A DNA stretch of 49,008 bases from Candidatus Kryptoniota bacterium (GTDB lineage Bacteria; Bacteroidota; Ignavibacteria; Kryptoniales; JAKASW01). Position numbers and translations under genes: made by a program. Location: the NCBI GenBank assembly GCA_036567965.1, contig DATCTN010000007.1, positions 1 through 49,008 of the forward strand. The letters are read 5' to 3'. Below the pieces are notes generated by a model. It was not told the DNA's origin. It saw nothing but the letters and a program-made list of their open reading frames with translations, and made no database searches. Shown here in pieces: positions 8,578 to 18,261 of the stretch; the stretch's first letter is position 1, and every line of letters starts with the position of its first letter.

Positions 8578-9971
8578 ATTTCGAATTTGTCGCCTCTCGC
8601 CGGAGAATAGACGTTCTTCAATCCGATCTGCCTGAAGCCGTCGGTAAGAGCACTTTGTTCCTCGGTCTCTCCGTGAACAAGGAACACGTTCTGAAGCCGT
8701 TTCTTTTCGAAATTGTTCGTGAAATCGACAAGGTCTTTATGATCGGCATGAGCAGAGAAAGAATGCATGGCTACCACCTCTGCTTTCAGCTCGACCTGAT
8801 CGCCGAAGATCTTCAGCTCCTTTTGCCCGTCCAGCATCCGCCTGCCAAGAGTATCGGGAGCCTGGAATCCGACTATCAGGATAGTGTTATTCGAATTGCC
8901 GACGTTATTCGCGAGATGGTGGAGGATCCTCCCGCTTTCACACATACCTGATGCGGAAATGATTACGATCGGTTCCTTTATGTCATTCAACTTCTTCGAC
9001 TCTTCGACGCTCTGAACATAGTGGATGTATTCGAAGCCGAACGGGTCCTCATGAGCGATCACCATCTTGAACACATCCTTATTGAAGCATTCCGGGTGCA
9101 GCCTGAATATCTCGGTGGCGTTTACAGAAAGAGGACTGTCGACGAACACCGGGATTCTCGGAAGGGTCTTTGCCTCAAAGAGCCTGTGAAGCGTGTAAGC
9201 TATCTCCTGAGTTCGTTCTACACTGAAAGCCGGGATAATTACTTTCCCGCCTCGCTTTATCGTTTTCATTATGACTTCGGCAAGTTTGGCTTCCATTCCC
9301 TCGATTGGATCGTGAAATCGTCCGCCGTAGGTGCTTTCGATCATCAAGGCATCCGCCTCCGTCACTATTTCCGGATTCCTCAGAATCGGCAATCCCCTTC
9401 GTCCGAGGTCTCCCGTGAAAAGCAGTATTTTTTCTTTCCCGTTGTCGCTTATCCGCAATTGAACGAGTGCGCTCCCGAGAATGTGGCCGGCGTCCAGAAA
9501 AGTCAGCCAGACGCCTTCCGAAACAAGAACCTCCCTGTGGTAGGAAGCGGAGACAAACAGCGGCATCACCTCGAGCGCGTCCTCAGTGGTGTAAATGGGT
9601 TGAACCGGCGCCTCCCCCTTTTTCGCGAGTCGCTTATTCAAAAACTCCGCGTCCTGCTCCTGGATCTTCGCGCTGTCTGCAAGCATGATCCCTGCGAGGT
9701 CCCTCGTTGCCGGAGTCGCGTAGATCGGTCCCGTGAATCCTTGCTTTACAAGATTCGGGAGATTCCCGCTGTGATCGATATGAGCATGAGAGAGTATTAC
9801 CGTGTCAATTTCCGCCGGATGGAAGTAATCGAATGTCTTGTTCACCCTGATGCTCTCGGCGCGTTTACCCTGGAAGAATCCGCACTCGAGGAGAATTTTT
9901 TTGCCGTTGGCTTGCAAGAGGTGCATGGAACCTGTGACAGTCCGAGCTGCGCCGATGAATTGGATTTGCAT
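8574..9971 (-). CDS. MBL-fold beta-CASP RNase (RMMBL type)
   Basis: 465 residues. The metal site is HAHIDH (62-67), with further ligands in DAGHILGSA and FTGDLG. The beta-CASP insert has ESTYGG, PAFSVERTQE and SASGMCESGR, and the C-terminal RMMBL motif has HSFSAHADH then VHGE. This is the YSH1/CPSF73-like metallo-beta-lactamase RNase family, seen in bacteria as predicted exonucleases in RNA processing. The ATG at 9971 follows AAGGA with good spacing, and an excellent promoter lies just upstream. It leads a seven-gene unit, most of it envelope-related, so its target RNA is not implied by context. Confidence 0.92.
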   Translation of the reverse strand: MQIQFIGAARTVTGSMHLLQANGKKILLECGFFQGKRAESIRVNKTFDYFHPAEIDTVILSHAHIDHSGNLPNLVKQGFTGPIYATPATRDLAGIMLADSAKIQEQDAEFLNKRLAKKGEAPVQPIYTTEDALEVMPLFVSASYHREVLVSEGVWLTFLDAGHILGSALVQLRISDNGKEKILLFTGDLGRRGLPILRNPEIVTEADALMIESTYGGRFHDPIEGMEAKLAEVIMKTIKRGGKVIIPAFSVERTQEIAYTLHRLFEAKTLPRIPVFVDSPLSVNATEIFRLHPECFNKDVFKMVIAHEDPFGFEYIHYVQSVEESKKLNDIKEPIVIISASGMCESGRILHHLANNVGNSNNTILIVGFQAPDTLGRRMLDGQKELKIFGDQVELKAEVVAMHSFSAHADHKDLVDFTNNFEKKRLQNVFLVHGETEEQSALTDGFRQIGLKNVYSPARGDKFEI

Positions 9972-9997
9972 TTCGTCCTTCGAAAGAATTTAAGTTG

Positions 9998-10026
9998 AAT
10001 ATATTTCAACCTCCCAAGTCTTTCAA
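9998..10026 (-). promoter_or_regulatory. sigma-70-type promoter of the minus-strand seven-gene unit
   Basis: On the minus strand, TTGAAA (10026-10021), a 17-base spacer and TATATT (10003-9998). The hexamers and spacing are identical to the rplU promoter. The leader would be about 20 bases and carries AAGGA before the ATG at 9971. Confidence 0.7.
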
Positions 10027-10061
10027 GATAGGCAAGGTGGTACATTTCAAACCTGGTGACA

Positions 10062-10090
10062 TTGCTTATAAGCCCGATAATTGGTATCTT
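10062..10090 (+). promoter_or_regulatory. candidate promoter of glgA
   Basis: TTGCTT at 10062-10067, 17 bases, TATCTT at 10085-10090. Transcription would begin near 10097, which fits the ATG at 10114 and excludes the upstream in-frame TTG (10081) and GTG (10093) as starts. It lies back to back with the promoter of the minus-strand unit, with 35 bases between the two -35 boxes. Confidence 0.45.
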
Positions 10091-10113
10091 ATGTGAACAA
10101 ATCTTGGTATGAA

Positions 10114-11598
10114 ATGACGCAACCCTTCAACGTTTTGTTCCTGTCTTCTGAAGTATTTCCATTCGCAAAAACCGGCGGCCTCGCCGATGTGGCAAGCGCG
10201 CTTCCCCAGGCGCTCAAGGAAATCGGCAACGATGTCAGGCTTGCAATTCCACGGTACGGGTTTGTGAGTGAAAGAAAATTCCGGATCCACGAGATAATTC
10301 GGTTGAAAGATATCGACATTCCGATCGGTAAGAAAACCGCGAAGCTCAACGTCAAGTCGTCGTTCCTCGTTGGCGACAGAACAAAGGTGCAGATCTATTT
10401 CATCGACAGCGCCGATTATTTCGGCCGGCAGGGGATTTACCAGGATCCGAGATCGAAGAAGGATTATCCGGACAACGACGAGAGATTCATTTTCTACTCA
10501 CGCGGAATCTTTGAAATCCTGAAGAGGCTCGGGTGGGCTCCGCATGTGATACACTGCAATGACTGGCAAACCGGTCTGGTTCCGGTTTATCTCAAAAAGA
10601 TTTACTCGCGCGATCCTTTCTTTAAAAAGATCAAAACTGTATATACCATTCATAATATTTCCTACCAGGGCAATTTTCCCAAAGAGACCTTCCAGAAGAC
10701 CGGATTGCCTGCCGATGTGTTTACACCCGATGGCGCCGAGTTCTTCGACAAACTCAGCTTCATGAAAGCAGGAATAGTTTATTCGGATTACGTCACGACC
10801 GTCAGCTCCACTTACGCAAAGGAAATATCGGAAAGCGAAGAATTCGGCTGCGGCATGGACGGCATTTTGAGAAAGAGGAAGAAGAACTTCACAGGAATCG
10901 TGAACGGTATAGATTATTCGATCTGGAACCCCGACATTGATCCGTTCATTCCTTTTAAATACAGCCTCAAAACGGTAGACGCGAAAGTCGAGAATAAGAA
11001 GTATTTGCTCAAGAGATTCGACATTAAATACGATCCTCATGTCCCCCTGATCGGTATGGTAACGCGGCTCGTTGAACAAAAAGGGCTGGATCTTCTGATT
11101 GACTCGTTTGCAGAACTGATGAAGTTGAACGTGCAGTTGATAGTATTGGGGACGGGCGAGAAGAAGTATCATGCTCAGCTCGAATCGCTCTCGAAAAAAT
11201 TTGCCGGAAAGTTCGCGCTCGAGCTCGCTTACGACGATGAGCTCGCACATCTCATCGAGGGAGCGGCGGACATGTTTCTGATGCCGAGCAAGTACGAGCC
11301 GTGCGGACTCAACCAGCTGTACAGTCTGAAGTATGGTACGGTGCCAATCGTCCGGAGGACCGGCGGGCTCGCTGATACGGTCAAGGAAGTCAACGCGCAG
11401 AAGGGGACGGGGACCGGTTTCTTCTTCGATGCCTACACGTCCGGAGAAATGCTCAAGGCGATATCGAGAGCGGTTTCACTTTTCGGAGACGAGAAGAACT
11501 GGCAGAAAATCATGAAAAACGGGATGATGGAAGATTTCTCCTGGACGAATTCTGCCAGACAATATTCCGAGCTCTATACCAAGATACTCGAGAAGTGA
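10114..11598 (+). CDS. glgA: glycogen synthase (ADP-glucose type, GT5)
   Basis: 494 residues from the ATG at 10114; in-frame TTG 10081 and GTG 10093 would extend it but lie upstream of the predicted transcript start. The ADP-glucose-binding motif KTGGLADV (19-26), the C-terminal EPCGLNQLYSLKYGTVP loop and RRTGGLADTV are diagnostic of GT5 starch/glycogen synthases. It elongates alpha-1,4-glucan chains from ADP-glucose in the cytoplasm. No glgC or glgB is adjacent. The stop overlaps the next gene as GTGA, so it leads the unit running to the polyprenyl synthase at 18150. Confidence 0.95.
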   Translation: MTQPFNVLFLSSEVFPFAKTGGLADVASALPQALKEIGNDVRLAIPRYGFVSERKFRIHEIIRLKDIDIPIGKKTAKLNVKSSFLVGDRTKVQIYFIDSADYFGRQGIYQDPRSKKDYPDNDERFIFYSRGIFEILKRLGWAPHVIHCNDWQTGLVPVYLKKIYSRDPFFKKIKTVYTIHNISYQGNFPKETFQKTGLPADVFTPDGAEFFDKLSFMKAGIVYSDYVTTVSSTYAKEISESEEFGCGMDGILRKRKKNFTGIVNGIDYSIWNPDIDPFIPFKYSLKTVDAKVENKKYLLKRFDIKYDPHVPLIGMVTRLVEQKGLDLLIDSFAELMKLNVQLIVLGTGEKKYHAQLESLSKKFAGKFALELAYDDELAHLIEGAADMFLMPSKYEPCGLNQLYSLKYGTVPIVRRTGGLADTVKEVNAQKGTGTGFFFDAYTSGEMLKAISRAVSLFGDEKNWQKIMKNGMMEDFSWTNSARQYSELYTKILEK

Positions 11599-12167
11599 CC
11601 CGGGCAATATTCATCGATCGTGACGGGACGATCAATGTTGATAAGGACTACCTTTCTGATCCCGATCAATTGCAATTTATAGACGGCTCGCCTGAAGCGA
11701 TTTCGTTGGCGAACAGATTGGGTTTGAAAGTGGTTGTAATTTCGAACCAGGCGGGCGTCGCGCGGGGAATTCTTACGACAACTCAGGTCGAAAACGTAAA
11801 CGCCAGACTTGTTTCCAAGCTCGCCGAAAAAGGAGCGGTAGTGGATGCGATCTATTACTGTCCTCATCATCCTGACTTCGGAGAAAAAATCAAATGCGAC
11901 TGCAGGAAACCTGACACAGGCATGTTAATGAGAGCAAAACGAGAATTCGACATCGATCTTTCCGGATCTTTCGTAGTAGGGGACAAATGGAGCGACGTTA
12001 AGTGCGGACTGAACGCAGGCGCGATGACTTCACTCGTTCTCACCGGATACGGTCAGGAAGATTACGGCCGTTGCATTGCAGACGGAATTAGAATCGATTA
12101 TCTTGCGAAGAACCTCTTAGATACCCTGGAACATTTTGTAAGAGAGAAAATTGAAGCAGTCAATTAA
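11595..12167 (+). CDS. gmhB: HAD-IIIA phosphatase, D-glycero-D-manno-heptose 1,7-bisphosphate 7-phosphatase-like
   Basis: 190 residues. The HAD nucleophile motif is DRDGT (Asp8, Asp10), motif II is ISNQAG (49-54), and motif III/IV is VVGDKWSDV. The zinc loop CPHHPDFGEKIKCDC (Cys89, His91/92, Cys101, Cys103) marks the GmhB/HisB-N subgroup. GmhB makes heptose precursors for lipopolysaccharide core. The absence of histidine genes nearby and the presence of lipid A genes in the window favour GmhB over histidinol phosphatase. The GTG start overlaps the glgA stop by 4 nt. Confidence 0.85.
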   Translation: MTRAIFIDRDGTINVDKDYLSDPDQLQFIDGSPEAISLANRLGLKVVVISNQAGVARGILTTTQVENVNARLVSKLAEKGAVVDAIYYCPHHPDFGEKIKCDCRKPDTGMLMRAKREFDIDLSGSFVVGDKWSDVKCGLNAGAMTSLVLTGYGQEDYGRCIADGIRIDYLAKNLLDTLEHFVREKIEAVN

Positions 12168-13326
12168 GATTATTCTTTCAGCACTTGCTGTATCTACATT
12201 GTTAACAGGTTGTACGAATAAGATCAATCAATCAGGCTCCTGGCTTGTCACGTACGACAGTACGCTTGCTCCAAGACCTTTTGATTCGATAAAAGACAGT
12301 GCCAAGCTTGTGACGAGTCAAATCAACCAAGGCATAGCGGACGGCGCGGGCAGCGAAATACCGATCGGTAAGGTACCGTGGACGGAATCCGATCTTCTCG
12401 TCAGATTTTTTGCCGGGCTTGATTCGGTCTACTATGCGGAAACTATTTTGTCGGCGAATATAATATTTGTGCGCGGTCCCGAATATTTCCAACCGTCTGG
12501 ATACGACGTTCACAATATGCAGTTTGAGGGATTCACGATGGATACGCTCTGGGACCCGCTCACGTATACTGTCGACAGCATCAACGCCCTCGGACGTGGC
12601 TCGACTAACATAGTGCTATCGCAATCGATTGTAGATTCCACTGTTTCAATACAGATCGACACTTCGATCGCCCGGCAGTGGGCTGTCGCGCTGTTCGACA
12701 CGAACGTGAAGAACAATGGCATGATAATCAAACCGGTGAACATGAGCGGTGTCATGTCTTTGTATTCGTCGGCTTTCGGGGTCACCGGCTATATTCCGGT
12801 GATGAGCGTCGCTTGTGTGATTAACGGTTTGCTGGATACTATCATTACGACTTCATCGAACGCGATGTCGGCTGCAACTACCACGATCACTTCCATGGCG
12901 CCGCCCGGACCCTACAGGATTGTACAAAGCGGCACCGGCCTCCGCGAGTCGGTCCTCTTCGACCTCAGCAGCATACCTAAATTCTCGATCGTGAACTTTG
13001 CGCAGCTCACGGTTTACGCTGATTCCCTTGACACACTGTATTCGGGCAATTCCGGCGATTCACTATACGTCTATTACATCGGCAGCTTATCACCGCTGAC
13101 CTTGAACACCGTAAACAGCGCTCTCAGCACACAGACGGGAAACAAATATGTCTTCAACGTCACCGCGCCGGTGCAGCTGATGATTAACAGAGGAAACAAT
13201 GGTTTCATGATTACGCGGTACAGCGAGTTGAGCAATCTGGATTCGCGCTTCGTATATGATGAGAACGCTTCCGATTCGCTGAAACCAAGACTTGACATCA
13301 CTTACGCGCCGGTGATCAAGAAATGA
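12151..13326 (+). CDS. lipoprotein of unknown function
   Basis: 391 residues from a TTG at 12151 that overlaps the gmhB-like gene by 17 nt. The signal peptide ends in the canonical lipobox LLTGC with Cys21. The rest is beta-rich, with many Asp-Ser-Thr turns. The C-terminal portion (FDLSSIP...AQLTVYAD, later DSLKPRLDITY) resembles the DNRLRE/carbohydrate-binding-like modules that end with a P.L.ITY strand; this is a resemblance, not an assignment. It overlaps the following barrel protein as ATGA, so the two are probably made together and act in the outer membrane. Confidence 0.7.
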   Translation: MKQSIKIILSALAVSTLLTGCTNKINQSGSWLVTYDSTLAPRPFDSIKDSAKLVTSQINQGIADGAGSEIPIGKVPWTESDLLVRFFAGLDSVYYAETILSANIIFVRGPEYFQPSGYDVHNMQFEGFTMDTLWDPLTYTVDSINALGRGSTNIVLSQSIVDSTVSIQIDTSIARQWAVALFDTNVKNNGMIIKPVNMSGVMSLYSSAFGVTGYIPVMSVACVINGLLDTIITTSSNAMSAATTTITSMAPPGPYRIVQSGTGLRESVLFDLSSIPKFSIVNFAQLTVYADSLDTLYSGNSGDSLYVYYIGSLSPLTLNTVNSALSTQTGNKYVFNVTAPVQLMINRGNNGFMITRYSELSNLDSRFVYDENASDSLKPRLDITYAPVIKK

Positions 13327-14588
13327 GAAGCGGAATAATCGTAGTGCTTTGTCTTGCAACTGCCGTTTGTGCAGTCAGGGCACAGGACGGCACGCCGCTG
13401 TCCGCAGAAGGCGCTGGTATATTTACAAGTTTCGCGGGAAGTCGTTCCGCCGGAATGGGTAATTCAGGTCTCGCACTATCGGGGAACGGCTATCTGAGTC
13501 TCCTGAATCCCGCAAGTTGGTCCGGACTGGAGAGCGTGCAAATAACGGCGGCTTTCGGTTTTTCGGGAGTCAGCTCGCAAGACAACAAGATGGGACAGAC
13601 TTCTTATTATGCCAACGGCAATTTCAATGGCGGAACCTTCGCACTTCCTATCGATCGCGGGCTCGGTATCTCCATAGCGGGGGGATTCGCTCCGCTTACC
13701 TCCTACCAGTATCAGATCGTCTCGACCGTGCCGGATACGAGCGGGATTCCCACACATACGTACCTGCGTACGGGAGCCGGGGGACTTGGCGAAGGCTTCT
13801 TTGGTGGAACCGTTTCACCTATAAAAGAGTTAAATCTCGGCGCGATGTTCCAGTATGCATTCGGCCGCACGGAATTGACGGGGCAGATCATCTTCGACAG
13901 CTCCGGTTACGAAAATTCTTACCTTGACAACAGCATGTACTTGCGTGGGCCGGCCGGTACAATCGGATTCCAGGCTCACGATCTTGATCAGCTGAGCGGC
14001 TGGAGTTTTCTAAAGGGAATTAGCATCGGAGGATATTACAGAGGTGCTTTTGACCTTAACGGGACTTCAGCTGTGAGATCTATCTACGCCGCCGATTCCG
14101 ATTACACATTCACGAGCGGTGCTGCAGGAAGAATTCCTCCTGAATATGGACTTGGTCTCGCCGACAAAATCAACGACGAATTGAGTGCACTACTGGATTT
14201 CCGACTCCGGAAACTCTCCCAATATTATGATACTTTTACTTCTGCCGGAACGCTTAAGGACGCCTTGTTCCTGGGCGGCGGTATGGAATATCTGGCAGGG
14301 AGGAGTATCGCGACATTATTCCAGCGGAGAGTGCTGCGCGCCGGATTTTACTACCAGGAGACGCAGTTCGAGGTTCCGACTCGATCGGGACAATTGAAAC
14401 AGCTGGATGAATTATTCCTGACAGCCGGAATTGAAATGCCGATCAGCGTAACCGCTTCGATAGACTTGTCGGCACAATATGGTCTCCGGGGAATCTCGAG
14501 CGATTTTCTCTTTCGTGAACATGTCTTCAGGCTGTATCTGTCTATTACGATGGGCGAGGTTTGGTTCAGTCGACCGGAAGGAGAATGA
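13323..14588 (+). CDS. outer-membrane beta-barrel protein, FadL/PorV-like
   Basis: 421 residues. It has a signal peptide with cleavage near AVRAQ, followed by SAGMGNSGLALSGNGYLSLLNPASW. That N-terminal pattern (GxRSxGMG...A......NPA) is shared by FadL-like and PorV/UPF0164-type barrels. Alternating strands follow to the C-terminus (VFRLYLSITMGEVWF). The fold is well supported; the ligand is not. It is coupled to the lipoprotein upstream (ATGA), which could be its partner. Its stop overlaps the ribosome-site region of rpiB. Confidence 0.75.
   Translation: MRSGIIVVLCLATAVCAVRAQDGTPLSAEGAGIFTSFAGSRSAGMGNSGLALSGNGYLSLLNPASWSGLESVQITAAFGFSGVSSQDNKMGQTSYYANGNFNGGTFALPIDRGLGISIAGGFAPLTSYQYQIVSTVPDTSGIPTHTYLRTGAGGLGEGFFGGTVSPIKELNLGAMFQYAFGRTELTGQIIFDSSGYENSYLDNSMYLRGPAGTIGFQAHDLDQLSGWSFLKGISIGGYYRGAFDLNGTSAVRSIYAADSDYTFTSGAAGRIPPEYGLGLADKINDELSALLDFRLRKLSQYYDTFTSAGTLKDALFLGGGMEYLAGRSIATLFQRRVLRAGFYYQETQFEVPTRSGQLKQLDELFLTAGIEMPISVTASIDLSAQYGLRGISSDFLFREHVFRLYLSITMGEVWFSRPEGE
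14576..14583 (+). promoter_or_regulatory. Shine-Dalgarno that fixes the rpiB start
   Basis: GGAAGGAG ends 7 bases before the ATG at 14591. The alternative ATG at 14585 would be only one base away, and the TTG at 14561 lies upstream of it, so 14591 is the chosen start. Confidence 0.7.
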
Positions 14589-14590
14589 CG

Positions 14591-15028
14591 ATGATCGCGC
14601 TCGCATCGGATCACGGAGGCTTCTCATACAAGGAAAAGATTAAAAGCGTGCTCGCAGAACTGAAACTTGAATATCGAGACTTCGGTGCGTTCAACGATTC
14701 CCCGAGCGACTATCCTGATTTTGCCTACGCTGCTGCGAAAGCGATTTCCGGCGGCGAATGCGATCGCGGCATCATGGTCTGTGGAAGCGGTATTGGAGTG
14801 GATATCGTCGCCAATAAGGTGAAAGGTATTCGCTCCGCCCTGTGCATGACGGCCGAGATGGCGGAACTGTCCAGGAAACACAATGACGCGAACGTTTTGA
14901 GCCTTGGAGAAAGACTCATCGGCTGGAGCGAGACTGAAGAAATTGTTCGCGTCTGGTTATCGACGCCGTTCGAAGGAGGAAGACACAGCAGGCGGGTCGA
15001 CAAGATCCATTCGCTTACAGGTTGTTAA
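14591..15028 (+). CDS. rpiB: ribose 5-phosphate isomerase B
   Basis: 145 residues, the normal RpiB length. The start [10 protein letters not shown] holds the phosphate-binding Asp-His, and [23 protein letters not shown] holds the active-site Cys and the substrate loop. It interconverts ribose 5-phosphate and ribulose 5-phosphate in the pentose phosphate pathway. It begins 2 nt after the upstream barrel protein stop and is followed 29 nt later by glyA; rpiB next to glyA recurs in several phyla. Confidence 0.93.
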   Translation: MIALASDHGGFSYKEKIKSVLAELKLEYRDFGAFNDSPSDYPDFAYAAAKAISGGECDRGIMVCGSGIGVDIVANKVKGIRSALCMTAEMAELSRKHNDANVLSLGERLIGWSETEEIVRVWLSTPFEGGRHSRRVDKIHSLTGC

Positions 15029-15057
15029 GAATTCTCCAATCAAGAGAGGAACCCCTA

Positions 15058-16380
15058 ATGGATGCAGCAGAAATTCTAAGGCAGTCCGATCCTGAAGTAT
15101 ATGCTGCCATAGCCCATGAGACTGAACGACAGAATACTACCATAGAACTTATCGCTTCCGAAAACTTCGTCAGCACTTCGGTTCTTTCAGCTTTGGGAAG
15201 CGTGCTCACGAACAAATATGCGGAAGGATATCCTGGAAAAAGATATTACGGCGGCTGCGAATTTGTCGATGTGGCTGAGAACATCGCACGAGACAGGGTG
15301 AAGAAACTCTTCGGAGCAGGATACGCGAATGTGCAGCCGCACGCCGGAAGTCAGGCGAACATGGCGGCGTATTTTTCTTTCATAAAACCGGGAGACACGA
15401 TTCTTGGAATGAATCTTTCCCACGGCGGCCATCTCACTCACGGTTCGCCCGTAAATTTCAGCGGAAAGCTCTTTAATGTCATCCCATATGGTGTCGACAG
15501 GAGCTCAGGCAGGATCGACATCTCCGAGGTCGAGAAGCTTGCACGCGAGCACAAGCCGAAAATGATTGTGGTTGGCGCAAGTGCCTATTCTCGAGACATT
15601 GATTTCAAATCGTTCCGGGAAATTGCGGATCGGACGGGTGCTTTCCTCATGGCGGATATCGCGCATCCCGCCGGACTGATCGCGACCAAACTCCTCAACG
15701 ATCCTCTTCCATATTGTCATATAGTGACTTCGACTACCCACAAGACTCTCCGGGGACCGCGAGGAGGACTGATACTTATTGGTGCTGATTATGAAAACCC
15801 GTTCGGGCAGGTCGCTCCGAAATCGGGACGTCTCAAGATGATGTCCGAGTTAGTTGATTCGAACGTCATGCCCGGAATACAGGGCGGGCCGTTGATGCAC
15901 GTGATCGCGGCGAAAGCAGTGGCTTTTGGCGAAGCGCTCGGAGAATCCTACAAGACTTACACAAAACAGATCATTGCGAATGCGCGAAAGCTCGCTGACG
16001 AACTTACGAAGAAGGGTTACCAACTAGTTTCCGGCGGAACCGACAACCATCTTATGCTCGTCGATCTGCGGAACAAGAATGTTTCCGGTAAGGATGCCGA
16101 GAAGGCACTCGAGCAAAGCGGAATCACGGTAAACAAAAATATGGTCCCATTCGACGACAAATCACCCCTCATCACGAGTGGAATCAGGATCGGCACACCC
16201 GCGGTGACGACGCGCGGCTTTACCGAAACTGAAATGGTACACATCGCAACGTTCATCGACACAATAGTCTCGAACATCGGCAACGATAAAGTGTACCGCG
16301 AGGTCAGGGAGAACGTCGCTGAACTCTGCGGCAGGTTCCCGCTCTACGATTACGCTAAGGAATTCCCGACGGTTGGTTGA
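15058..16380 (+). CDS. glyA: serine hydroxymethyltransferase
   Basis: 440 residues from the ATG at 15058, which follows GAGGA at 7-base spacing; an upstream extension to 15022 lacks a ribosome site. The PLP Lys229 is in [13 protein letters not shown], with the N-terminal IELIASENF and the [14 protein letters not shown] loop of the family. It converts serine and tetrahydrofolate to glycine and 5,10-methylene-THF. It belongs to the glgA-led unit, and its stop overlaps the tatC start as TGATG. Confidence 0.97.
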   Translation: MDAAEILRQSDPEVYAAIAHETERQNTTIELIASENFVSTSVLSALGSVLTNKYAEGYPGKRYYGGCEFVDVAENIARDRVKKLFGAGYANVQPHAGSQANMAAYFSFIKPGDTILGMNLSHGGHLTHGSPVNFSGKLFNVIPYGVDRSSGRIDISEVEKLAREHKPKMIVVGASAYSRDIDFKSFREIADRTGAFLMADIAHPAGLIATKLLNDPLPYCHIVTSTTHKTLRGPRGGLILIGADYENPFGQVAPKSGRLKMMSELVDSNVMPGIQGGPLMHVIAAKAVAFGEALGESYKTYTKQIIANARKLADELTKKGYQLVSGGTDNHLMLVDLRNKNVSGKDAEKALEQSGITVNKNMVPFDDKSPLITSGIRIGTPAVTTRGFTETEMVHIATFIDTIVSNIGNDKVYREVRENVAELCGRFPLYDYAKEFPTVG

Positions 16381-17162
16381 TGGAGATGGACACGGCAAAT
16401 CCCGAACTCGCCGACGTATCTCAGAAAGAAATGTCTTTCTGGGACCACCTCGAAGAATTGAGGATGCGGCTGATATGGTCGCTGGTGGGAATAGCAATCG
16501 GGACAATCATCTGTGCCGTCTTCGCAGACGCCATCGTTAATAAATTTCTTCTTTCGCCGGCCATCCACAGCAAGCCGCCGCTCAAGATTCAGAACCTCAA
16601 GCCGTACGGCCAGCTCATGCTCTATATGGAGCTAGTGTTCATCGCCGGTCTGATACTCAGTTTACCAAATACTCTCTATCAGTTCTGGAAATTTGTCCAG
16701 CCTGCTTTATACCCGAATGAAAGAAAGTACGTCAGCTCTATCGTCTTTTTCTCCACTTTCTTCTTTCTCGTCGGCGGTGCATTCGGATATTTCATATTGA
16801 TTCCAAACGCTCTCGGATTCTTTTCGGGCTTTGGATCTCCATCTATCGAAAATATCATCGATGTCCAGGCTTATTTCGGTTTCATCACCGGAATGATCCT
16901 TGCGTGCGGTGTGGTCTTTGAACTGCCGATGCTCTCTTTCTTTCTCGCAAAAATAGGAATCCTGAGTCCCCAATTTCTGAAGAAGTATAGACGACACGCG
17001 ATCATTTTAATCCTCCTCGTTGCCGCTGCGATTACACCCGGTCCGGACGTTGCGAGCCAGATCATGGTTGCAATCCCGCTGTACCTCCTTTATGAAGTTT
17101 CCATATTTGTCGTAAAGTTTGTGCGGTCGTCGAAAGCCAAGAAAGAGGAGGCAGCATCCTAA
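16380..17162 (+). CDS. tatC: Sec-independent protein translocase TatC
   Basis: 260 residues. The conserved cytoplasmic N-terminus SFWDHLEELRMRL contains the twin-arginine signal-binding Glu residues, and six hydrophobic helices follow. The family motif FWKFVQPALYPNERK lies in the first periplasmic loop region, and the last helices have AAAITPGPD. TatC receives folded twin-arginine substrates in the inner membrane. tatA/B is not in the window. The ATG at 16380 overlaps the glyA stop; an in-frame TTG at 16377 is less likely. Confidence 0.95.
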   Translation: MEMDTANPELADVSQKEMSFWDHLEELRMRLIWSLVGIAIGTIICAVFADAIVNKFLLSPAIHSKPPLKIQNLKPYGQLMLYMELVFIAGLILSLPNTLYQFWKFVQPALYPNERKYVSSIVFFSTFFFLVGGAFGYFILIPNALGFFSGFGSPSIENIIDVQAYFGFITGMILACGVVFELPMLSFFLAKIGILSPQFLKKYRRHAIILILLVAAAITPGPDVASQIMVAIPLYLLYEVSIFVVKFVRSSKAKKEEAAS

Positions 17163-17178
17163 TTTCGCAAGGTGATCG

Positions 17179-18150
17179 TTGAATTTAAACGAGATAATAC
17201 TGCCCGTAAAAGAAGAGATCCGGCAATTCAACGGCGAGTTTAAGACCGCCATCCGTTCTGATATCGGGCTCGTAGATCTCATTGCCCGCTATATCCTTCG
17301 TCAGAAAGGGAAAAAGATCCGGCCGCTTCTCGTTCTCCTTTCTGCAAAAGCATGTGGTGGAATTAACCCGAGCACCTACCGTGCCGCCTCCCTGGTTGAG
17401 CTCCTCCATACCGCGACACTGATCCACGATGATGTGGTTGACAACGCGGATACGCGCCGCGGAATTGCCTCGATAAATGCCGCCTGGAAAAATAAGACGG
17501 CTGTTCTGATGGGGGACTACCTTCTTTCCCGAGGTCTCCTTCTTTCTTTGTTGAACAAAGAATTCAGATTTCTTGAGATCAGCTCGGTTGCGGTAAAAAG
17601 AATGAGCGAAGGCGAGCTGCTGCAGATTCAAAAGTCGAGACAGCTCGATATAGATGAGCAGACATATTTCAGAATAATTTCAGACAAGACCGCTTCTCTC
17701 TTGTCGACCTGCTGCGAACTTGGAGCAGTCAGCGCTACAGACGACGAAAATGTCGTTGCGGCACTTCGAGAATTTGGTGAGTATCTAGGCATCGCATTCC
17801 AGATACAGGATGATATTCTCGACTATGAAGGGAAGAGAGCCACGCTTGGCAAACCAATAGGTGGAGACATCCGTGAGAGGAAGGTAACGCTCCCGCTTAT
17901 ATATGCTATCCAGAACGCGCCGAAGAAAGATGCGAGATCGGCTCTTAGATTGTTGAAGAACGGACGAAGAGGTTCGCGGATCGGGGAAGTCATAGATTTT
18001 GCCGAAAACTATAACGGCATTACGAAGGCCCATGAGAAAGCGGAAGAATTTGTCTCGAAGGCAAGAAAGAAGCTTGAGATACTGGCGGATTCTGAAGCAA
18101 AGGAATCGCTGATGAAGTTGACTGAATTTGTGCTTGAACGTGTAAGCTGA
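17179..18150 (+). CDS. polyprenyl diphosphate synthase (trans-isoprenyl synthase)
   Basis: 323 residues from a TTG at 17179 with AAGGTGA upstream. The first Asp-rich motif DDVVD (84-88) is followed by NADTRRG, and the second DDILD (211-215) by YEGK. The small residue Ala79, five positions before the first motif, is typical of long-chain synthases (hepta- to octaprenyl) rather than farnesyl synthases. The product is probably the quinone side chain, though length is inferred. It is the last gene of the glgA-led unit; a 169-base gap follows. Confidence 0.9.
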   Translation: MNLNEIILPVKEEIRQFNGEFKTAIRSDIGLVDLIARYILRQKGKKIRPLLVLLSAKACGGINPSTYRAASLVELLHTATLIHDDVVDNADTRRGIASINAAWKNKTAVLMGDYLLSRGLLLSLLNKEFRFLEISSVAVKRMSEGELLQIQKSRQLDIDEQTYFRIISDKTASLLSTCCELGAVSATDDENVVAALREFGEYLGIAFQIQDDILDYEGKRATLGKPIGGDIRERKVTLPLIYAIQNAPKKDARSALRLLKNGRRGSRIGEVIDFAENYNGITKAHEKAEEFVSKARKKLEILADSEAKESLMKLTEFVLERVS

Positions 18151-18261
18151 AAATCTTCGGGCCATTCAGTCCAACTCGTTCAGGAAGCCGGGAAACCACA
18201 ATCTTGAGACCGGAAATCCACTAAGTTATTGAATTCAGGGGCAAATTCCCTGTCCATCTCA

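Noticed and set aside
9021-9998. 325-codon plus-strand frame opposite the MBL nuclease
   Set aside because: It is antisense to a well-supported gene, lacks domain features and contains composition typical of a reverse-frame shadow.
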